Assembly (NCBI GenBank): GCA_003138975.1 | Contig: PLHQ01000037.1 | Coordinates: forward strand, 35,418 to 67,650 | Reading direction: 5' to 3' | DNA from: Acidobacteriaceae bacterium | Lineage (GTDB): Bacteria; Acidobacteriota; Terriglobia; Terriglobales; Acidobacteriaceae | Length of the DNA: 32,233 bases | Part shown: piece by piece, positions 23,564 to 31,228 of the stretch | Position numbering within the stretch: position 1 is the first letter of the stretch | How the letters are laid out: each line of letters opens with the position of its first letter | Notes under the pieces: generated by a model | Told to the model about the DNA's origin: nothing | What the model saw: only the letters and a program-made list of their open reading frames with translations | Database searches by the model: none | Program-made: the position numbers and the translations under genes

Positions 23564-24705
23564 ATCCCATACGTCAGAAGATCGAGGAGGAAATCCGCGA
23601 CCGCGGGCCTATATCTTTCTCACGCTACATGGAACTCTGCCTCTACGATCCTGAGCTTGGCTACTACTCCCGTAACGCGGAACAGTTCGGCAAAGCCGGA
23701 GATTTTTACACGTCAAGCGATGTGCATGCCGTTTTCGGTCGCCTGCTCGCTCGCCAGTTCGACGAGATTTGGCGCGCTCTGGGCTCACCCGAGCGCATCG
23801 AACTGGCGGAACTCGGCCCCGGTCGGGGCTTGTTTGCGCAAGATGTGCTTGGTTGGTCGGAAAATAAATTCCCGGGTTTCTTTCGCGCTTTGCGCTATCT
23901 CTTGGTCGAAAACTCTCCCAGGTTGCGCGAACGAATCAAAGAGATTTTGAGGCCTTACCTTGATTCCGGAAAAGCCAGACTGGCCGCGCTCTACCCTCTC
24001 GAAGGAGAATCATCCTCCGACGCCCCAACAATGATCTTCGCCAACGAGTTCTTCGATGCTCTGCCGGTCGAAGTTCTCACTTCAAAGGGTTCTCTGTGCG
24101 TCGACACGCGCGACAGCCATTTCATTGAAACTTGGGCTCCGTCTTCTCCCGAAGAACTGGAATTTCTCGACCGCTATTCAGTCCATCCCGAGCCGGGCGA
24201 ACGCCTCGAAGCGGCGCTGGCCGCACAACAACTCATTGATCGCGTCGCCGCCACCGTCAGGCGCGGATTCATGATCGCCATCGACTACGGCTACACTCGC
24301 GATGAACAACTCGCCGGACGCCATCGCGGAACGGTGAAGGCCTTGCGCCAGCATTCGGTCAGCGCCAATCCGTATGAAGCTCCCGGTGAACAGGACATCA
24401 CTGCCGACGTGAACTTCACCGCGCTCGCCGCTGCCGTCGAGAGACACGGCATGCAGACGCACAAACTTATAACCCAGTCGCAATTTCTGATGGGCATTGG
24501 CGAAGCGAATCAGTTTGCTGATGCCTTTGAAGAATGCCGCGTGCCACAGGAGCGAGCGAAAGTTGCGCTGCAACTCAAGCATCTGGTCACCCCCGCAGGC
24601 TTGGGCGAAAGCTTTCACGTCCTGATTGGAAGTAAGGGAGTCGAGCCGGAGAAAATGGAATCTTTATCCGGTTTAAATTTTGGCCGCAGGTCAATTGCTC
24701 GTTGA
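23560..24705 (+). CDS. SAM-dependent methyltransferase, MidA/NDUFAF7 family (DUF185)
   Basis: A 381-residue class I methyltransferase. Family markers in order: GPISFSRYMELCLYDPELGYY, GDFYTSSDVHAVFGRLLARQ, the SAM motif AELGPGRGLFAQDVL, FANEFFDALPVEVL, AIDYGYTRDE and DVNFTALAAAVERHGM. Mitochondrial NDUFAF7 methylates an Arg of the complex I subunit NDUFS2; the bacterial role is not established. The start is the GTG at 23560, overlapping the upstream 100-residue gene. It converges with the 3-hydroxyacyl-CoA dehydrogenase gene with nine bases between the stops. Confidence 0.9.
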   Translation: MNPIRQKIEEEIRDRGPISFSRYMELCLYDPELGYYSRNAEQFGKAGDFYTSSDVHAVFGRLLARQFDEIWRALGSPERIELAELGPGRGLFAQDVLGWSENKFPGFFRALRYLLVENSPRLRERIKEILRPYLDSGKARLAALYPLEGESSSDAPTMIFANEFFDALPVEVLTSKGSLCVDTRDSHFIETWAPSSPEELEFLDRYSVHPEPGERLEAALAAQQLIDRVAATVRRGFMIAIDYGYTRDEQLAGRHRGTVKALRQHSVSANPYEAPGEQDITADVNFTALAAAVERHGMQTHKLITQSQFLMGIGEANQFADAFEECRVPQERAKVALQLKHLVTPAGLGESFHVLIGSKGVEPEKMESLSGLNFGRRSIAR

Positions 24706-24714
24706 TCGCGAGTT

Positions 24715-25644
24715 CTAGCGCTTAATCCCCGCGAGCGTATTCGCTTTGTTGGGAACAGATGCAGCGGCCATGGGCTCGGCGGCTGCGACCTCGGGGTAGT
24801 CATATACTCCTCGTCCCGACTTGCGTCCCAACCGTCCCGCCTTCACATACTGCACCAGCAGCGGCGCGGGACGGTATTTTTCTCCCAGCGATTTGTGCAG
24901 ATACTCAAGAATGTTCAGCCTCGTATCCAACCCAACCAGATCAACCAACTCGAACGGTCCCATGGGATGATTGAGGCCAAGCTTCAGCGCTTTGTCGATG
25001 TCCGCCGCCGAGGCAATGCCTTCCTGCAGCATGTAAAACGCCTCATTGCCGATCATGGCGTTGATGCGGCTGGTGATGAAACCCGGCGCCTCTTTGATGA
25101 CTACAACTTCCTTCCCCAATCGCTTTCCGACCTCGACGGCGGCAGATAGCGTGTCTTCGTCAGTCTCCAAAGCCCGCACCACCTCGAGCAGTTTCATCTT
25201 ATGCACTGGATTAAAAAAATGCATCCCAACGCACTTCTTGGCCCGGTAGGTCACGCTGGCAATTTCCGTGACACTGAGCGAAGAAGTGTTAGACGCGAGT
25301 ATCGTCGTCGGACGGCATATCTTGTCGAGCAGCGTGAAGATCTCAATCTTCGACTCCATCTCTTCTGGGACGGCTTCAATCACCAGATCGGCTTCGCGCG
25401 CCGCTTCTTCCACTGACCCCGCATATTCCAATCGCTGGAAAGCTGCATCGGCATCCGGCGGCGACACTTTCCCTAACTCCACTGCTCTATCGAGATTGGT
25501 TCGAATTTCGCTCTCGGCTCGACGCAGCGCACCCGGCAGCAGGTCCTCCAGGATAGTGCGGTAGCCGCCGACGGCAGCAGCGTGCGCGATGCCCCGGCCC
25601 ATAATCCCCGCGCCGATCACCGCGATAGTCTTAACTTGAGGCAC
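24715..25644 (-). CDS. 3-hydroxybutyryl-CoA dehydrogenase
   Basis: A 309-residue protein from GTG 25644. NAD-binding motif: KTIAVIGAGIMGRGIAHAAA. Catalytic region: ILASNTSSLSVTEIAS (Ser/Asn), GMHFFNPVHKMKLLEVV (catalytic His), APGFITSRINAMIGNEAFYM. The C-terminal domain has LGLNHPMGPFELVDLVGLDT and GRLGRKSGRGVYDY. This is the short form that oxidises 3-hydroxyacyl-CoA with NAD(P). The GTG shares a base with the stop of the 65-residue gene (TAGTG), which fixes the start; a frame open to 25770 is shadow. With the acyl-CoA dehydrogenase at 8.4-9.6 kb it fits beta-oxidation or butyrate-type metabolism. Confidence 0.92.
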   Translation of the reverse strand: MPQVKTIAVIGAGIMGRGIAHAAAVGGYRTILEDLLPGALRRAESEIRTNLDRAVELGKVSPPDADAAFQRLEYAGSVEEAAREADLVIEAVPEEMESKIEIFTLLDKICRPTTILASNTSSLSVTEIASVTYRAKKCVGMHFFNPVHKMKLLEVVRALETDEDTLSAAVEVGKRLGKEVVVIKEAPGFITSRINAMIGNEAFYMLQEGIASAADIDKALKLGLNHPMGPFELVDLVGLDTRLNILEYLHKSLGEKYRPAPLLVQYVKAGRLGRKSGRGVYDYPEVAAAEPMAAASVPNKANTLAGIKR

Positions 25645-25841
25645 TACTGGGCCACCACCTTTTCCTTTTCCAGATCCTTGATGGCGTCGTTCAGCGCATT
25701 CCCCGCGGTGCGCAAACTGTCCGCCAAGCGCTTGCGCTCCTCGACGTTCATGGCGGGAATTGAAATGCAAATACGACGCAACGTGGTCGTGATGTCGTCC
25801 ACGTAATTCATCGAGCGAATAAGTTCACCTGATGCAAGCAT
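25644..25841 (-). CDS. small hypothetical protein coupled to the 3-hydroxybutyryl-CoA dehydrogenase
   Basis: A 65-residue protein, mostly helical and charged (VDDITTTLRRICISIPAMNV, then ERKRLADSLRTAGNALNDAI). It has an AGGAG exactly five bases before the ATG at 25841. Its stop TAG overlaps the next start by one base. I do not recognise a family. The good ribosome-binding site and coupling make it a likely real gene. It opens a 259-base divergent gap (25842-26100) that holds no other gene. Confidence 0.75.
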   Translation of the reverse strand: MLASGELIRSMNYVDDITTTLRRICISIPAMNVEERKRLADSLRTAGNALNDAIKDLEKEKVVAQ

Positions 25842-26040
25842 GAGGGCTCCTGTATATTTAACGACTTTTGGTCCGCTCCACTCGACTAAAGTGTCGCAGG
25901 CCGAACTTCTATTCTGGACGTGTCGGCGAATTTAGTAAAGGTAGACGGAGAGCTTACAGTTTTTCTGATTCTAGAATGCGGAATTGCTTAACCGTGGCTC
26001 GTTTCTTCGTTTGTTAATAACGATTCAGCATGCAACGGCT

Positions 26041-26046
26041 TATAAT
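26041..26046 (+). promoter_or_regulatory. candidate -10 box for the HAD phosphatase gene
   Basis: A perfect TATAAT lies 54 bases before the ATG at 26101 in the divergent gap. The -35 at 17-base spacing is TAACGA, a poor match, so this is a single-box call. The rest of the gap is relatively AT-rich, as expected for a promoter region. Confidence 0.4.
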
Positions 26047-26100
26047 TCGTATCGATTCTTTTAATGGGCCCTATGCTCTCACCGCGAATCTAAGGATCAT

Positions 26101-26934
26101 ATGGCTGATAAGCTCTTGAAACGCTATATTTTCGCGAGCGACTTTGACCAAACGCTCACCTTCAATGACTCGGGATATGTGCTGGCCGAGTTGGTCGGCA
26201 TTCCAACCGCCGAATTTGAACGTAAGGCCAAAGGCATGGCCAAAATCAACCTAGTTCAGCAGGGAGCCGAACTCGCTTACCTTCTGCTCCACGACCCGGA
26301 ATTCAAAGCCAAGGTGCGGAAAGAACATCTTCATGAAGTCGGGAAGCGCATTCGTCTGAAAGGTGATATCAAACTGCTTTACCAGATCCTGGCAAGCGGC
26401 GTGGACGGACACTTTTTTGATTTTTACGTTCTTTCCGCCGCGCCCGTGGAAGTGATCCACTCTGCCCTCGAAGGCATCGTTCCGAAAGATCACGTCTTCG
26501 GCACCGAGTTCCGTTATAAGCCTTCCGGCGAGATCGAAAGCATTGTTCGTGCCACCGCAGGCTACGGGAAGGTGGCGGTCCTCAACCAGTTACTGGCCGA
26601 GCACGTCACCGGACCTGATCACGTCATTTACTCGGGGGATGGCAGCTCCGATATTCACGTGATGTTGCAACTGAATGCGCGGGATGGCCTTACCATTGCC
26701 GTCTCAGAGTCGCCGCACGTTTCGCAGATTGCCAAGCGCACCGTGCTCAGCACCAGCGCTCTGGCGGTGCTGGCGCCCATTCTCGAAGAAGTAGTCGGCT
26801 GGGAACGTTCGCGCATTCGCACTTTCTTCGAGGCCAACGGCATGCTGATCCAGGAGTGGGAGCGTGTTCGCACCGACTGGCTAACGGTGCGCGCAGCCGC
26901 CGCAGACGATTCAGAACCAGTGAGCGTTGCGTGA
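26101..26934 (+). CDS. HAD-superfamily phosphatase (phosphoserine-phosphatase-like)
   Basis: A 277-residue HAD protein. Motif I is SDFDQTLT (Asp14, Asp16), with the DxDxT nucleophile. Motif II is [11 protein letters not shown] (Ser), motif III the Lys in [10 protein letters not shown], motif [14 protein letters not shown]. Length and the helical cap fit HAD-IB phosphatases such as phosphoserine phosphatase or MtnX-like enzymes; the substrate cannot be told from sequence. AAGGA sits four bases before the ATG. The hemerythrin gene follows 40 bases downstream, or overlaps if it starts at the upstream TTG. Confidence 0.85.
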   Translation: MADKLLKRYIFASDFDQTLTFNDSGYVLAELVGIPTAEFERKAKGMAKINLVQQGAELAYLLLHDPEFKAKVRKEHLHEVGKRIRLKGDIKLLYQILASGVDGHFFDFYVLSAAPVEVIHSALEGIVPKDHVFGTEFRYKPSGEIESIVRATAGYGKVAVLNQLLAEHVTGPDHVIYSGDGSSDIHVMLQLNARDGLTIAVSESPHVSQIAKRTVLSTSALAVLAPILEEVVGWERSRIRTFFEANGMLIQEWERVRTDWLTVRAAAADDSEPVSVA

Positions 26935-26974
26935 TAATGGGGCCTTTTCCTCACAAGTCCTTGACGGCGATTTC

Positions 26975-27469
26975 ATGCTGCGTAATAAAAGTCTGATTCC
27001 GCTGTCTCACCAACACCAGCGAGCCCTGGCTCTGTGTGTACGCATCGATCGCGCGCAGCCAATCCCCGACGCAGACCTGCAGGCTTGGCAGGAGGAGATC
27101 GGGCAGCATTTCGAACAGGAAATCAAATTTCATTTCGCTGCGGAAGAATCTGAGCTCTTCCCTGCTGCTCGCGGGTTCCCAGAATTGGTCGGATTGGTAG
27201 ATGAACTGATCGCGGAGCACGACTCGCTACGCGAATCTTTTTCCAAAGCTGAGGCGGGTCGCATGTCCGTGGAAGGCCTGCCCGCTTTCGCGCGGCAGCT
27301 CTCCGCACACATCCGCCAAGAAGAGCGCCAGCTCTTCGAGCGCATGCAGCAGTTGATGGATCCAGAACAATTGACAACTCTCGGAAGACGTTTGAAAGTC
27401 GCTCTCCAGGATGCGGCACAGTCCTGCATCTTGCCGAACGACGCAACGAGGCTGCGCGCGAAAAGTTAA
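26975..27469 (+). CDS. hemerythrin domain-containing protein
   Basis: From the ATG at 26975 the product has 164 residues and a four-helix hemerythrin pattern. Candidate iron ligands: His12/His14 (SHQHQRAL), His45 and His53 (FEQEIKFHFAAEESELFP), Glu57, His82 (EHDSLR), His112 and Glu116 (HIRQEERQLFE). This matches the 5-His/2-carboxylate di-iron site, so it probably binds oxygen, NO or iron. A TTG at 26927 would start in the end of the HAD gene and add 16 residues with no conserved character; I prefer the ATG, though its ribosome-binding site is weak. Confidence 0.85.
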   Translation: MLRNKSLIPLSHQHQRALALCVRIDRAQPIPDADLQAWQEEIGQHFEQEIKFHFAAEESELFPAARGFPELVGLVDELIAEHDSLRESFSKAEAGRMSVEGLPAFARQLSAHIRQEERQLFERMQQLMDPEQLTTLGRRLKVALQDAAQSCILPNDATRLRAKS

Positions 27470-27499
27470 TCCGCTCCTTCGTCGCGATTGACCGCGTGG

Positions 27500-29320
27500 T
27501 TACGACTTACAGCCGTGGTGGCGCCTGAATTCCGTCGCGCCTTCCCTTCCCATATAGCGTTCCAGCACAGCAGATTCAGTTTTCCGTAGATCGACCACCA
27601 CGAAGCCATCGAGCACGTTGGAAAACTTTCGGTCCACATTAAAGGCCAGCATTTTGCCGCCGATCTTCGCATATTGCCGCAGCAGGATGGGCAGTCCTTT
27701 GCCGTCGGTTTCTACATCCGTGATCGGTTGCGATAGGTCCTCCAGATCGCGCAAAGCGGCACACATAGCACGGCAATCCCAAGGCCGCAGCCCAGCTGGA
27801 CGAAATGGCCGTCGTGGTTCGATCATCCCCGCCAAATCGTCTTCTCGCATGCGCGCTTCGAAGAAGCGGTAAATCATCTCGCGCGAGGCTTTGCTGTAGT
27901 CGTTGCTGATACTCACAGCGCCGAACAATACCGAAATCTTCGCGTGCGTCACCAGCAACCGCGCAATTCCCTTCCACAACAAAAGCAGCGGAGCGTACTG
28001 GCGCTGATATTCCGGCCTTATGAAAGACCGCCCCAGTTCCAGCGCTGGACCAAGCTTCTCGAAAACCCGCACATCGTAACGGAACAGCGTGCTGGTATAC
28101 AACCCGTTCACTCCACGTTCAGCAAGAATCTCGGCCGTGTTGCCCGCACGGTAAGCCCCCACAAGTTCCTGCTTGGTCTTGTGCCACAACAACACATGCC
28201 AGTAATACTTATCGAAACGGTCGAGATCTCGTTGTTTGCCAGTGCCTTCGCCAGCTCCGCGAAACGTCACTTCCCGCAGCCGCCCCAGTTCCTGCAACAT
28301 TCGCGGCGTCTCATTGGCGTTCACCAGATAGACTGCCAGATCGGCATTCTCCACCAGGCAGCGATCGCTAGCGAGACGGTTCAACTCCGCCGCCAGGACT
28401 TGTGCTGGCTCCGCGGGAGCGACCGGCTTCTGCACCTTCTCTGAAATCTTGGAACGCACTCCCACCGACCAGGATTTCTCCGGCCGGCTCCGGCGCGCCA
28501 GCAGGTAGGTGCGCCACCGCAAATATTCAATTGCCTCTCGATCATCGCCGATGCCGGCCACGGACTCAGATGGAATCTCACTGCCCACGCGGACTTCCAC
28601 CGTCCGTCCTTCCCGCTGAAGAAATTCCTGCAGCAGGAAGGCAGTTCTCAGGCGCGGATGAATCATCCCGAATAGATGGAAGCTCACGCTGTTCCGTCCG
28701 CAAAAGTAAACCGGGAGCGCGGTGGCTCCCGTTCGTCGAATTAGACGCACTGCCGTATCGTTCCATACCGGATCCACGATTTCCGCCTGCGGAAATTGCC
28801 ACTGCGAGACTTCTCCCGCGGGAAAGATGGCCAGCATTCCACCGTTCCGCAGCCAAGTTAGCGCCTCGCGGACCGAGCGGCGATTCGTGTCGATGCTGTT
28901 GGAGCAGGCGCCGCGGTCGCTCTGGAATGGATCCACGAATATGCAGTGCCGCGCGAGTTCGGGCACATCGCGCAGCAGGTAATTTGTCATTACCTTTACG
29001 TCCGGACGAACGCGAGTCAGCAGCACCGCCAGCATCGCCCCATCCAGCATTCCAAATGGATGGTTGGCCACGACGACGACCGGTCCAGTCGCGGGAATTC
29101 GCGCCGTGTCCGCTCCATCCGCGTGCAGCTCCACCCGCATCTCCGCCAGCAGGTTCTCAAGCCCAAAACCCTCGGGAGATCGCTGTACACGGCGGTAAAG
29201 TTCCCGCACTTTTTCTACGGGAACAAACTTCTCTGCCAAGGCCGGAATGCCAGGAAATCCCGCGACCTGCGCCAACACTTCCGCCTGCGTCTCTTCCCCG
29301 TGCAATTGGTTGGATGGCAT
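27500..29320 (-). CDS. fused PlsC-type and GNAT-type acyltransferase, ornithine-lipid-synthase (OlsF)-like
   Basis: A 606-residue protein with two acyltransferase domains. Residues about 75-270 form a PlsC-like domain: VVVVANHPFGMLDG (H87, D93; five residues between instead of the usual four) and AIFPAGEVS (166-172). Residues about 325-530 form an OlsB-like GNAT domain: REVTFRGAGEGTGKQRDLDRF, then ELVGAYRAGNTAEI, then LELGRSFIRPEYQRQYAPLL. In OlsF one protein performs both N- and O-acylation of ornithine. The substrate here is not provable from sequence; glycine or other amino acids are alternatives. No signal peptide; it starts at ATG 29320 without a clear ribosome-binding site. Confidence 0.78.
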   Translation of the reverse strand: MPSNQLHGEETQAEVLAQVAGFPGIPALAEKFVPVEKVRELYRRVQRSPEGFGLENLLAEMRVELHADGADTARIPATGPVVVVANHPFGMLDGAMLAVLLTRVRPDVKVMTNYLLRDVPELARHCIFVDPFQSDRGACSNSIDTNRRSVREALTWLRNGGMLAIFPAGEVSQWQFPQAEIVDPVWNDTAVRLIRRTGATALPVYFCGRNSVSFHLFGMIHPRLRTAFLLQEFLQREGRTVEVRVGSEIPSESVAGIGDDREAIEYLRWRTYLLARRSRPEKSWSVGVRSKISEKVQKPVAPAEPAQVLAAELNRLASDRCLVENADLAVYLVNANETPRMLQELGRLREVTFRGAGEGTGKQRDLDRFDKYYWHVLLWHKTKQELVGAYRAGNTAEILAERGVNGLYTSTLFRYDVRVFEKLGPALELGRSFIRPEYQRQYAPLLLLWKGIARLLVTHAKISVLFGAVSISNDYSKASREMIYRFFEARMREDDLAGMIEPRRPFRPAGLRPWDCRAMCAALRDLEDLSQPITDVETDGKGLPILLRQYAKIGGKMLAFNVDRKFSNVLDGFVVVDLRKTESAVLERYMGREGATEFRRHHGCKS

Positions 29321-29440
29321 GTTAAAGAAATAGCGCAGGCGCTTTGCAGCAGGATGAAGAACAAGTTAAAAGCTGATGAAATGTAGCTGGACCGGAAACC
29401 AGAAAGTAACCAAGCGTAACCAGCGCGGAAAATGGTTTCG

Positions 29441-31195
29441 CTATATCTCCAGCCGGAAACGAGTCTCCGCCAGCCCATAGAGTCTGCGCCAGACCAGCCG
29501 ATTGATCGTGACCACGGTGGCCGCCATCATCATGGTCGCGGCCAGCAGCAGGTGGAAATCCCCGCTGTCGGTAGCTTGCTGGATGGTCGCACCCAGTCCC
29601 GTTGTGGTGTAAATCTGCCCTTTGAAATGAAAGTATTCGGCGACGATGCTCGCATTCCACGCTCCACCAGAGGCCGTCACCAAGCCGGTTACGAGATAAG
29701 GAAAAATTCCTGGAAGGATCAGCTTCTTCCAGCGCTCAATGCTTTGTATCTGGAACACGGAGCAGCATTCCTTCAGATCCGTTGGGATGGCCATCGCGCC
29801 AGCAATCACGTTGAACAATACATACCATTGCGTCCCTAGCAACAGGACGACAATCGACGCCAGCCCAAGTCCGCCTCCCAGCTGGATGAGCACGAGCAGG
29901 ATTACCGGCAGCAGCGCGGTAGCTGGAACGGAAGCCGCAATCTGTGCCAGCGGTTGCGCGATGCGCGCCAGCCGAGGATTGAATCCGATCACCACTCCCG
30001 CTGGAATCGTCCACAGCGCACCGATCAGCAACGCAAGATTCACTCGCAAGAAAGTTGCACCCAAGCCAAGTGCGGCCTCACGCAATTCAGCCTTCTGCAG
30101 CCCGCTGACAATGATCGCGACGCGCACCACGCCGTAGCCGATACCAACCAGCGCCAGCACGGCCAGGGTGCGCACCAACCAGTCCCGCCACGGGGCCGCG
30201 GCTTGTTGTGGCACTTCTTCCGTATGCTTCCGCGCAAAATGTAGAAGCAAGCGTTCACCCAGCGGCCGCAACGTCTTCTGCCGAATCTTGGCAAGCCCGC
30301 GGGAATGCTCAACCAGGTTGAGAACCCACGACCGCAGACTGTCGGTGCTCTCCACCTGCTCAACCTTGAACTTCTCCGCCCAAGCGATCACCGGCCGCCA
30401 AATAAATTGATCCAGCAACACGATCACGGCAACCATCGTGGCCACGCCCCAAAAAATAGAACTCATATCCCCAGCGCTGGCTGCTGTTTGCAGGTATGAC
30501 CCTAAGCCGGGCAGACGAAAGTCGCGCTGCCCCAGCACGAACATTTCGCAAACCATCAGCGCGAACCATCCGCCGGCCACCGACATCATCGAATTCCAAA
30601 CTAATCCGATCGCTGAAAATGGCAACTCCATCTGCGTGAAACGCTGCCACCAACTGAAGCGGTAAATCGTCGCCGCCTCCCGCATTTCTTGCGGAATGCT
30701 TTTCAACGACGCGTAAAAGCTGAAGGCCATGTTCCATACCTGGCCGGTGAAAATGAGCAGGATCGCTCCCAACTCCACGCCCAGTTGCCTTCCGGGAAAA
30801 AGCGCCACCATCGCCAGCATTACTCCAGGAAGAAAGCTGAGTACGGGAATCGACTGCAGCACGTCGAGCAATGGGATCATGAAGCGCTCGGCGCGCTGGT
30901 TATACGCCGCCACATAGCCGTACACCAACGTGAATCCCAGGCTCAAGACGTAAGCGATGGTGATGCGCAACAGCGAATAACCGGCGTAGGCCGGCAGCGC
31001 GCGCAGGCTGCGCGAAATTTCGACCGCAGGAGTGAAGGGACCAAGCCACCCGCGACCGACCGTCACCACGGCGTAAAACAGCGCAATCCCAGCCGCGAAC
31101 ATGATGAGATCGGGCAGGTGCGAAGTTTCGAGGCTCGGCAGTTGCGACCACAAACGATACGCCGAGAATCCCCGCAGGCTGATGCTTCTTTTCAT
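29441..31195 (-). CDS. NitT/TauT-type ABC transporter permease with two fused permease domains
   Basis: A 584-residue membrane protein with two BPD_transp_1 domains. The first (about 60-275) has the EAA loop EMREAATIYRFSWWQRFTQM, followed by ELPFS. The second (about 370-580) has ECCSVFQIQSIERWKKLILP. A cytoplasmic linker of about 90 residues joins them. Such fused permeases pair with one ATPase subunit in the nitrate/sulfonate/bicarbonate group. The ATPase gene is directly upstream (33 bases); no substrate-binding protein gene is seen inside the window. Substrate unknown. Confidence 0.88.
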   Translation of the reverse strand: MKRSISLRGFSAYRLWSQLPSLETSHLPDLIMFAAGIALFYAVVTVGRGWLGPFTPAVEISRSLRALPAYAGYSLLRITIAYVLSLGFTLVYGYVAAYNQRAERFMIPLLDVLQSIPVLSFLPGVMLAMVALFPGRQLGVELGAILLIFTGQVWNMAFSFYASLKSIPQEMREAATIYRFSWWQRFTQMELPFSAIGLVWNSMMSVAGGWFALMVCEMFVLGQRDFRLPGLGSYLQTAASAGDMSSIFWGVATMVAVIVLLDQFIWRPVIAWAEKFKVEQVESTDSLRSWVLNLVEHSRGLAKIRQKTLRPLGERLLLHFARKHTEEVPQQAAAPWRDWLVRTLAVLALVGIGYGVVRVAIIVSGLQKAELREAALGLGATFLRVNLALLIGALWTIPAGVVIGFNPRLARIAQPLAQIAASVPATALLPVILLVLIQLGGGLGLASIVVLLLGTQWYVLFNVIAGAMAIPTDLKECCSVFQIQSIERWKKLILPGIFPYLVTGLVTASGGAWNASIVAEYFHFKGQIYTTTGLGATIQQATDSGDFHLLLAATMMMAATVVTINRLVWRRLYGLAETRFRLEI

Positions 31196-31228
31196 GCGAT
31201 GGCTTTTTTCCTCAACAGGAATTCTCGG

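Noticed and set aside
28402-29325. Plus-strand open frame of 307 codons opposite the fused acyltransferase
   Set aside because: Composition is dominated by Pro, Ser, Arg and Ala, as expected for an antisense shadow, and the minus-strand frame has convincing motifs.
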